Below, piece after piece: positions 1-6,366 of a DNA stretch of 21,157 bases. Where the stretch lies: positions 1 to 21,157 of the forward strand of contig CAYVQT010000054.1 of assembly GCA_964453665.1 (NCBI GenBank), given 5' to 3'. The notes below the pieces were generated by a model. The model saw nothing but the letters and a program-made list of their open reading frames with translations, did no database searches and was not told the DNA's origin. The translations under genes were made by a program, and so were the position numbers. Numbering within the stretch: the stretch's first letter is position 1; every line of letters begins with the position of its first letter. Source of the stretch: DAOUTY01 sp964453665 (GTDB lineage Bacteria; Chloroflexota; Dehalococcoidia; SZUA-161).

Positions 1-105
1 CCATTCTACTGTAGCCGGAGCCATCTCCATAGTTATTCCATATACTAAATGTCAGTTTTGTTAAGTAAGTGGTCTACCACCTTAAAGAAGGGCTCTGTTC
101 TTTAT

Positions 106-134
106 TTGTCAGCTTGATAGTCAGGTGCTATACT
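106..134 (+). promoter_or_regulatory. Putative sigma70-type promoter of the restriction-modification gene
   Basis: A TTGTCA -35 box (106-111) and a TATACT -10 box (129-134) are separated by exactly 17 bases, about 70 bases before the start of the restriction-modification gene. The rest of bases 1-203 shows no gene. Seen by eye; no transcription start is known. Confidence 0.45.
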
Positions 135-203
135 GCCACCGTTATGAAAATAGGGCATTGGGCCTACCGTCGGCTGTGGCACCAATAGAAGATTTTTAGT
201 AGC

Positions 204-3200
204 ATGACTATGTCCGAGGAAGCAAACGAATACTTAGTCACCTTCGCTAATGCCGTCCACGAAAGGTTTGCTTCCGCATTAGTCGGGCAACCTGAAGACC
301 AGTTAAAGACCCCAGTCGAGCATCTAGTCAGTATCCTTGGGAGGTACTTTGGTCACAACGTTCAGGTTGTCACAGAATCTACCACTCCAGAAATCGGTCG
401 CCCTGATATGGCGGTGGGCGTGGACGGTGCCCTTGTTGGCCACATCGAGCTAAAGAGGCCAGGTACGGGCGCTGACCCATCCAGATTCACAGGGCATAAT
501 GCCCGGCAATGGCGAAAATTCCAGGAGCTTCCCAACCTGGTTTACACTGATGGTAACGCTTGGGCACTTTACCGGAGCGGTCAGCGCGTAGAAAATATCG
601 TCAGTATCGGCAGCGTTGACCAGGGAGGCTCCACCTCCCTTAGATTTGACGCGGTAAACGAGTTCCTGTCTCTAATCCGAGATTTCCTAACCTGGGAACC
701 TGTTACGCCAGCTTCGCCCCGGGCACTGGCTCAATTGCTGGCACCTCTGTGTCGTTTTCTACGCGACGATGTACTCCAAGCTGCAAGGAACAGTAATTCC
801 GCGCTAGCCCAACTCGCAGATGACTGGCGGGCAACCCTGTTTCCCGACGCCACAGACGAAGAGTTCGCTGATGCTTACGCGCAGACGCTTACATACGCTT
901 TGCTTCTTGCCCGTTTCGATGGGGCCAGCGACCTGCGCCCGAGTTGGGCTGCGGATACCTTAAGACATAAACACAAGTTGCTTAGTCATGTCCTCACGCT
1001 GTTAACCGACCCACAAACAAGTCGTGATATCGGTACTGGTGTGGATATTCTAACACGGGTTATTAGTGCTGTAGATCCTACAAGGCTTATAGCGCGCGAC
1101 CCGGACCCATGGCTCTATTTCTACGAGGACTTCCTGGCGGAATACGACTCCAGAATGCGCGAGGAGCGTGGAGTCTACTACACCCCGGTACAGGTCGTTC
1201 GATGCCAAGTGGTGCTAGTAGCCAAAATCCTCGAGGAGCGCTTCAGCAAGCCCATGGCCTACGCCGATGATGATGTTGTATTCCTTGACCCCGCCGCAGG
1301 CACGGGAACGTATCCCCTGGCAGCAATTACTGAAGCTGTGGACCGGGTGCGGGACCGATATGGCACAGGCGCAGTGCCCCAGCGAGCTACCATATTGGCA
1401 AGTAATGTGCACGCCTTCGAGTTACTTGTCGGTCCTTATTCTGTTGCCCATCTTCGGGTCACTCAGAAATTGCAGGAGGCTGGCGCAACGCTGCCTGATG
1501 ACGGTGTTCATGTTTACCTTACTGACACGCTTGAATCACCAGATATGGCTCCGCCCGGGCGTCTTCCGCTGTCACTGCGCCCTTTAGTAGATGAACACCG
1601 GCGAGCCGGAACAGTGAAGAGAGAAACCCGCGTATTAGTGTGTATGGGTAATCCACCCTACAGTCGGCAGGCTTTCGACGCGAGTGAAGGCACTGATGAC
1701 CCTGAGGCGAGACTTGACCGTCTCCTGGGAGACTTCATCCGACTCGCTCGTGGCAGGACTATGTTCAGCCACATCGCCAGCCTGTATAACACTTACGCTT
1801 ACTTCTGGCGATGGGCGCTTTGGAAAGTGTTCGATACAACGGAAGGCCCCGGCATCGTTTCGTTTATCACTGCTTCGAGTTACCTTAATGGCCCTGGATT
1901 CCTCGGTATGCGCGAAGTGATGCGCCATGTTTTTGACGACCTTTGGATCATCGACCTGGAAGGCGGGAGCTTAGGTACGCGGATAACAGATAACGTATTT
2001 GCCATTCAGACGCCAGTGGCTATTGCCATAGGGGTCCGTTATGGTAGCCCCAGACCAGAAACACCAGCGGTAGTCCGATACTCAAAGCTCACTGGCAGCC
2101 GAGAGGAGAAGCTGGCTAATCTTGATTCAGTCCAGCATTTTAATACTCTAGAGTGGCAAGAATGCCCTACCGAATGGACGTCCCCATTCATCCCTCCTGA
2201 ACACGGTGTCTTCTCCACATGGCCACTTCTTACTGACCTATTCCCATGGCAAACACCAGGCGTAAAATGCGGCCGAACTTGGCCTATATCAACCACTGCG
2301 GACAATGCGATGCGCCGTTGGCAGTCACTCGCCGCCAGCCATCCCAACTCACGCTCACGACTGTTTCCAGACCGGCGGTATGGCCGCAGGACGACTACTA
2401 ATGTTACTGCCACCATCCCACCGGCGGCTTCGCTGGAGCGTATCATAGATATAACCGAACGCAACCCTAAGCCACAAGTAATCCGGTATGCTTATCGCTC
2501 TTACATACGGCACTGGTTGCTTGCCGACCCTCGTATAATTGATTTGCCTCGCCCACCTCTCTGGTTTGCACACTCGGACAAGCAGATATATTTGACTAGC
2601 CTATTAACAAATAGGCTTGGCGATGGCCCGGCAGCGACCATTACCGCGAACATTCCTGACCTTCACCACTTCCACGGTCGGGGCGGGAAGGATATTGTGC
2701 CCCTTTGGCGTGATGCTGCCGGGACAGAGGCCAATATCGCCGCCAGATTGCTTGACCTTTTAACACAAACTTATGGAGAACTTATATCACCAGAAGATTT
2801 GCTGGCTTATTGCTACGCAATCCTGGCCGGGCCACTATATACAAGCCGCTTCGCCAAGGATTTGGCAACATCCTCACCCCGTGTGCCTATAGCAGCCGAT
2901 GAATCCCTGTTCCGCCGGGGCGTAGATCTGGGCCGGCGGCTTATCTGGCTTCAAACTTATGGAACCCGCTTCATTCCCGAGGGCACTCTACTTGGCAGTA
3001 TACCGGCAGGCCGTGCACGGGCCATGCGGCCTGTGCCTGGCAATACCGAAGGCTACCCGAACGATTTCCACTGGGACGAAGCTACCGAAACCCTGCATGT
3101 TGGCGAGGGCCTGTTCGCGCCAGTTTCGCGAGCGGTGTGGGAGTTTGAAGTATCCGGTTTGCGCCCTGTGCGCTCCTGGCTTGGATACCGTATGCGGGAA

Positions 3201-3473
3201 CCAGCAGGTAGAAGGTCTTCACCACTAGACGATATACGCCCCAGTGAATGGCCTGCAGAGTTCACGGAGGAATTGCTAGAGTTACTCTGGGTGCTGGAAC
3301 ATACTGTCAACATGTCTTCAGACTTGGAAGCGTTCCTGGAAGACGTGCTTCAAAGCGAAGTGTTTTCTGCGGAAGACCTACCACAACCTTTACAGGAACA
3401 GCGGAAAGCACCTGATTTACCAAGGAGCAGTGTCTCTATCTCGCCTGACCAACTGGCTTTGGACGAGTCTTAA
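204..3473 (+). CDS. Single-chain restriction-modification enzyme (nuclease plus N6-adenine methylase, type IIG/ISP-like)
   Basis: A 1089-residue protein likely to both methylate and cut DNA. Near the N-terminus a PD-(D/E)xK nuclease core is visible: Asp68 (in GRPD) and Glu82-Leu-Lys84 (in GHIELKRPG). The methylase part has the SAM-binding motif I FLDPAAGTGTYPLAA (residues 360-374) and the catalytic motif IV NPPY (483-486), which marks gamma-class N6-adenine methylases. The long C-terminal half (about 650-1089) probably holds target recognition, as in type IIG and type ISP enzymes. No Walker-type helicase/ATPase block is seen between nuclease and methylase, so it is shorter than full type ISP enzymes (about 1500 residues). 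No separate specificity or methylase gene lies next to it. ATG codons at 204 and 210 are both possible starts; neither has a strong ribosome binding site. It could instead be a methylase-only defence component. Family sure, subtype less so. Confidence 0.82.
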   Translation: MTMSEEANEYLVTFANAVHERFASALVGQPEDQLKTPVEHLVSILGRYFGHNVQVVTESTTPEIGRPDMAVGVDGALVGHIELKRPGTGADPSRFTGHNARQWRKFQELPNLVYTDGNAWALYRSGQRVENIVSIGSVDQGGSTSLRFDAVNEFLSLIRDFLTWEPVTPASPRALAQLLAPLCRFLRDDVLQAARNSNSALAQLADDWRATLFPDATDEEFADAYAQTLTYALLLARFDGASDLRPSWAADTLRHKHKLLSHVLTLLTDPQTSRDIGTGVDILTRVISAVDPTRLIARDPDPWLYFYEDFLAEYDSRMREERGVYYTPVQVVRCQVVLVAKILEERFSKPMAYADDDVVFLDPAAGTGTYPLAAITEAVDRVRDRYGTGAVPQRATILASNVHAFELLVGPYSVAHLRVTQKLQEAGATLPDDGVHVYLTDTLESPDMAPPGRLPLSLRPLVDEHRRAGTVKRETRVLVCMGNPPYSRQAFDASEGTDDPEARLDRLLGDFIRLARGRTMFSHIASLYNTYAYFWRWALWKVFDTTEGPGIVSFITASSYLNGPGFLGMREVMRHVFDDLWIIDLEGGSLGTRITDNVFAIQTPVAIAIGVRYGSPRPETPAVVRYSKLTGSREEKLANLDSVQHFNTLEWQECPTEWTSPFIPPEHGVFSTWPLLTDLFPWQTPGVKCGRTWPISTTADNAMRRWQSLAASHPNSRSRLFPDRRYGRRTTTNVTATIPPAASLERIIDITERNPKPQVIRYAYRSYIRHWLLADPRIIDLPRPPLWFAHSDKQIYLTSLLTNRLGDGPAATITANIPDLHHFHGRGGKDIVPLWRDAAGTEANIAARLLDLLTQTYGELISPEDLLAYCYAILAGPLYTSRFAKDLATSSPRVPIAADESLFRRGVDLGRRLIWLQTYGTRFIPEGTLLGSIPAGRARAMRPVPGNTEGYPNDFHWDEATETLHVGEGLFAPVSRAVWEFEVSGLRPVRSWLGYRMREPAGRRSSPLDDIRPSEWPAEFTEELLELLWVLEHTVNMSSDLEAFLEDVLQSEVFSAEDLPQPLQEQRKAPDLPRSSVSISPDQLALDES

Positions 3474-3604
3474 CCATAAGCCTTAACTCTGGCAATACAA
3501 ACATTAGTGGGCAAGGCTCTTTTCTCCTAGTGGTGTAATATCATACCCCGCTGCACATTCCGTCATTTCGTTCAACATGCCATTGTGATAGTCAGTCTGC
3601 GCTA

Positions 3605-4444
3605 TTATCTGTCTCCCTGTACAGCAACAGCCAGCACATGGGGGCCGACATGAGTGCCTACCACAGGGCTTACTTTTGTTCGATAGATACGTTCCCGGGG
3701 GAACCTGGAGCCGAGGCGCTCGGCTAATAAATCAGCTTCGCCCGGTGTAGTAGCGTCCTCGATAGCCATCTCGTCTATTTTGGAAAAGCTCATAGCGAAT
3801 TTATATAGGCGCTCCATAGCTTTTAACCTGGACCTTGGCCTGGCAACGGCACTTGCCTCCCCATCCTCCAGTGTAAGCACAGGATTCACCTTTAGCAGTG
3901 ACCCGAAAAAGGCCTGAGCTTTCCCGATGCGTCCGCCTCTTTTCAGGTATTCCAGCGTGTCGAAGGCAAAATAGATCCTCGTTCGATGGATATTTTGCCT
4001 TGTTAGATTGAGCACATCATCGAGCTTAGCTCCGGCGTAGGCCGCCCTGGCAGCGGCGATGGCTATCAATCCCAGCGCAATACAACCCGCCTGGGAATCT
4101 ATTACCTCCACCCGGCATTTTCTTGTCATCAGCTCAATAGCCTGCAATTCAGTTTCATAGGTGACGCTCAGCTTTCTGGATAAAGCGACAACCAGGATTT
4201 CATCCGTATCTCTGGCCAGTTTGTCATATGTCTGTGCAAAGACCGCCGGGCCCGGCACGGCAGTTGTCGGCAGGGATTTACTGGCAACTAGCTTTTCGTA
4301 GAATTCCTCAGTCGTAAGGTCTATACCGTCTCGGTATGCATCTGTACCGAAGTGAACAAATAATGGTACGACCGTAATTCCAAGTTCATCGGCAATTTCA
4401 TGTTTCAGATCCGAAGTGCTGTCGGTAACTATCTTCACTGCCAT
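3605..4444 (-). CDS. DegV family fatty-acid-binding protein
   Basis: A 279-residue cytoplasmic protein of normal DegV length. It opens with the family signature KIVTDSTSDL (residues 4-13), then GITVVPL, the DGxxxTTEEFYE segment and the late FDTLEYLKRGGRIG block, and ends with THVGPHVLAVAV. DegV proteins bind a long-chain fatty acid; in Firmicutes related FakB proteins present it to a FakA kinase, but no FakA partner is near. Two usually conserved ligand-site spots are altered: the common LSGTY reads LSVTY and the usual TSQPS reads TTAVPG. This may change the bound lipid (inference). It is convergent with the restriction-modification gene; the 131 bases between them hold no clear terminator. 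It starts at ATG 4444 with only a weak purine-rich site upstream. Confidence 0.88.
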   Translation of the reverse strand: MAVKIVTDSTSDLKHEIADELGITVVPLFVHFGTDAYRDGIDLTTEEFYEKLVASKSLPTTAVPGPAVFAQTYDKLARDTDEILVVALSRKLSVTYETELQAIELMTRKCRVEVIDSQAGCIALGLIAIAAARAAYAGAKLDDVLNLTRQNIHRTRIYFAFDTLEYLKRGGRIGKAQAFFGSLLKVNPVLTLEDGEASAVARPRSRLKAMERLYKFAMSFSKIDEMAIEDATTPGEADLLAERLGSRFPRERIYRTKVSPVVGTHVGPHVLAVAVQGDR

Positions 4445-4615
4445 GATTTATTCCGCGTTTAATCTTTCCTATTTTACCACTTTAATAGCCATTACATGGC
4501 AGGCAATAAGGTGGACTCATGCTTTTCCTTTGTATTTTTACAGTCAGACATTCAAATGTATCAATCAGCCATTTGGTGCGGTGGAGAATGTTGCTGCTTT
4601 CCGGTGCGGTAAGAA

Positions 4616-4813
4616 CTAAGATCGCATTCTAGGGGCGGGAATATCCAACTGTCTACAGATCTTCCTGGCTAGAAGGTATTCTATCTCCCGGTGACGAGGA
4701 ACGGTAGCCAGATGCCCGTTCTCGGGATTTAGAAAAACCGAATGCTTGGCGCCCTCACGGTGGAGGATGCAGCCTTCCTTTTTGAGGTGATCAAGCAAAT
4801 CACGGCGTTTCAC
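4616..4813 (-). CDS. hicA: HicA-type mRNA interferase toxin
   Basis: A 65-residue protein of the HicA/YcfA family, a small dsRBD-like fold that cleaves mRNA during toxin activation. The family hallmark is visible: a Gly followed by a catalytic His in GAKHSVF (His24), then the TVPRHREIEYLLARKICRQLDI block matching the usual P-H-x-G/E...I-x-R-Q segment. It is the second gene of a pair, starting only 4 bases after the HicB stop, so the two are almost certainly co-transcribed and translationally coupled. Function follows from family; toxicity here is untested. Confidence 0.85.
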   Translation of the reverse strand: MKRRDLLDHLKKEGCILHREGAKHSVFLNPENGHLATVPRHREIEYLLARKICRQLDIPAPRMRS

Positions 4814-4817
4814 GGAG

Positions 4818-5036
4818 CTATACCTGAACTTGTATCTTCCTTTTTAGGATTTTACCGGCCACTCCCTTTCCCGTGAGTTCCCGCTGACTTTCTAGTATGA
4901 GCTGTACAGCTTCTTTTAGGTTTTCCTGGACCTCTTTAACTGTCCTTCCCTGGCTGAAAGCCCCTGGAACTGCATCCACCCATCCGATGTACCACTTGTC
5001 GCGCTTTTCAATAGTAGCTTCAAATGTCCGCTCCAT
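4818..5036 (-). CDS. hicB: HicB-type antitoxin (short form)
   Basis: A 72-residue protein with the HicB core: an N-terminal strand set containing WYIGWVDAVPGAFSQGRTVKEV, followed by the helix QENLKEAVQLILESQ. This matches the family pattern of a proline-glycine turn, then QGxT and an E-N-x-x-E-A helix. HicB neutralises HicA by direct binding and often autoregulates. The protein ends at a basic tail (GKILKRKIQVQV) with no recognisable HTH or ribbon-helix-helix DNA-binding domain, so autoregulation may be absent or work differently. It precedes the toxin gene, the reverse of the E. coli hicAB order. An AAGGAG site lies about 8 bases before the ATG. Confidence 0.85.
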   Translation of the reverse strand: MERTFEATIEKRDKWYIGWVDAVPGAFSQGRTVKEVQENLKEAVQLILESQRELTGKGVAGKILKRKIQVQV

Positions 5037-5059
5037 GCCACACTCTCCTTGTCTCCAAC

Positions 5060-5090
5060 ATTATATAGTAGTTATAGACTCAAAGTCCAA
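5060..5090 (-). promoter_or_regulatory. Putative hicBA promoter
   Basis: On the minus strand a perfect TATAAT (5065 down to 5060) lies 24 bases upstream of the hicB start, with a TTGGAC -35-like box (5090 to 5085) 19 bases further up. The spacer is longer than ideal. The sequence TCTATAACTA inside the spacer is one arm of an inverted repeat whose other arm is at 5193-5202, so it could also be a binding site. Confidence 0.4.
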
Positions 5091-5238
5091 CTTCCTTCTC
5101 TAGGAACACGGAATGCCCGCCTAGTGAACACTCCATCGTTTTGTATCTGAGGGTTTTCAGGCTCTCCCCAGCGTCTACCTGAGACTCTGAAATCTATAAC
5201 TATAAGAAAATCGAGACACTGGCAACCCTCAGATACAA
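5069..5238. repeat. Inverted repeats in the hicBA upstream region
   Basis: Two separate inverted repeats overlap here. TTGTATCTGAGGGTT (5141-5155) is the exact reverse complement of 5224-5238 (15-bp arms, 68-base loop). TAGTTATAGA (5069-5078) is the exact reverse complement of 5193-5202. The motif CTGAG or its complement recurs several times between 5147 and 5265. No coding sense is evident. It may be a decayed miniature element or a cluster of protein-binding sites. Confidence 0.55.
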
Positions 5239-5295
5239 TTGAGACCCTGAGGGTATACCCTGAGACGTACAATGAGCCTACCCCTCACCCTATCT

Positions 5296-5381
5296 GTGGT
5301 CAGTATATACACTGAACTTATGAGAACGCGCACTGAGCGGAAACACCTTTGGCCCAACTCTAACCACCTCAAGCTGACCAC
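5296..5381. repeat. Inverted repeat GTGGTCAG / CTGACCAC
   Basis: An 8-bp inverted repeat with arms at 5296-5303 and 5374-5381, about 70 bases apart. The left arm runs into a CAGT...ACTG half-palindrome (5301-5314). It lies in the same gene-poor stretch as the other repeats; function unknown. Confidence 0.35.
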
Positions 5382-5470
5382 TAAACGATAGAGAGTATGT
5401 CTAATCAGTGGTTATGCACTACTGAATAATTACATCATGACGAGAAGAATAAGGGGGAGGGGGGCACCAG

Positions 5471-5689
5471 ATGGAGTTTGTCAGAGACGTTTGCATAACG
5501 CTGGCACTACTCCTACCAAATAGCGCTACGTATATAGATAGTATTTATAGAATTGATAGAATTGAGGTAAACAGGGACCTGATACTTCGGACAACGGAAA
5601 GCCCAGAAACGCCTCACCTGAAAAATATCCAAGCCCTTTTAATCCTGGAGAGATTGCTCAACAAAGAGCCTTCAGGAACCTCTCCCTGA
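5471..5689 (+). CDS. Possible small protein, function unknown
   Basis: A 72-codon reading frame preceded by a strong purine run containing GGGGGAGG about 10-12 bases before the ATG, which is its main support. The product begins with a short hydrophobic stretch (ITLALLLP, residues 9-16) and is otherwise unremarkable. No family is recognised. It lies alone on + inside the repeat-rich region between hicBA and the integrated element. Low confidence: the frame could be chance, and the purine run could belong to the repeat region. Confidence 0.25.
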   Translation: MEFVRDVCITLALLLPNSATYIDSIYRIDRIEVNRDLILRTTESPETPHLKNIQALLILERLLNKEPSGTSP

Positions 5690-5973
5690 ACCTCTGTGCC
5701 CTGCCTTCATACTTGGTCGTCAGTCTCGCCTCAACCCTTGATTTTTCCCTTTCCAGGCGTTATCTGCAAAACTAAAAGGGGCCTAGCCCTGGCGTAGCTA
5801 AGCACATCTAGCTAAGCGGCTTATAGCTAAGCCGCGCATCGGCCCGGGCCTTACCCTCCCCCACCCCCATCAACAGCTCGATAGACCTGATCACGCCCAC
5901 TGCTGGCGCTATCGGGATCACTGGATATCTTCCCCAACGGTGATGGAATTCGACAGGGCCCTGAAGTATCTTA
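5690..5973. other. Non-coding interval at the left side of the integrated element
   Basis: No convincing gene on either strand. It contains the iteron-like repeats and hairpin at 5795-5835 and a perfect 10-bp palindrome CAGGGCCCTG at 5954-5963 just beyond the last gene of the leftward operon. It may hold the element's replication origin or its left end; no copy of the tRNA-Arg sequence was found here. Confidence 0.5.
5795..5835. repeat. Three iteron-like TAGCTAAGC repeats and an 8-bp hairpin
   Basis: TAGCTAAGC occurs exactly at 5795-5803, 5809-5817 and 5824-5832, spaced 14 and 15 bases start to start. The last copy is part of a perfect hairpin, GCGGCTTA-TAGC-TAAGCCGC (5816-5835). Short, regularly spaced direct repeats beside a replication protein gene are typical of iteron origins. 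The hairpin has no following T-run on either strand, so it does not look like a simple terminator. The origin role is inference. Confidence 0.5.
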
Positions 5974-6366
5974 TTAGACGGACACAACGGGCAAGTCTCC
6001 TGTTATAATCTTCGCCCCAGCAATCCTCTTCGCCTCATGGACCAGCCTCAATGTTGCCTCACTCGTGTCATGCCGGTAAAGATAACCAAGTTCTGTCTCT
6101 GTGTAGATCGGATATCCCTGAGGCAAATCCTCGGGTTCAGCAAAGTCGTTTGCCACCATGATGGCCTCGTTGCCCAACGCCTCACACTGCCATTTACACC
6201 AGCCACGCGTATCAAGCAGCTCCTTTGTGCGCCGGGCAACCTCTTCGGCTTGTGCTAAAGCCTCTAACCTTACCAACTCCTTTTCCCAGAGAGATGTATC
6301 CATCCCCTTCTCCCTGGCCAGGGCTATGGCTTTCTTCCCTTGGCTTATCCGGGTCTCAACACTCAT
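5974..6366 (-). CDS. Element-encoded small protein, function unknown
   Basis: A protein of about 130 residues taking the ATG at 6366 (MSVETRISQG...). This start overlaps the end of the primase gene by 11 bases in ATGAGTGTTGA, the usual pattern of coupled translation; an upstream in-frame ATG at 6399 would lie inside the primase gene and is less likely. The first half looks like a charged helix (residues about 8-50, rich in E, K, R, A). The rest has a WCKWQCEALGNEA segment and a C-terminal part that looks like an alpha/beta domain. No family recognised. It is the last gene of the leftward replication operon. Confidence 0.65.
   Translation of the reverse strand: MSVETRISQGKKAIALAREKGMDTSLWEKELVRLEALAQAEEVARRTKELLDTRGWCKWQCEALGNEAIMVANDFAEPEDLPQGYPIYTETELGYLYRHDTSEATLRLVHEAKRIAGAKIITGDLPVVSV

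Noticed and set aside
3474..3604. AGCCTT...AAGGCT stem before a CTTTT run as terminator of the restriction-modification gene
   Set aside because: Only 6 bp of stem with a loop near 30 bases; too weak to call.
5072..5272. 66-codon open frame on - upstream of hicB
   Set aside because: It lies wholly within the inverted-repeat region and translates to unremarkable sequence; no start signal.
5037..5470. CRISPR array in the repeat-rich stretch
   Set aside because: Repeats are mostly inverted and irregularly spaced, with no uniform repeat-spacer units and no cas genes.
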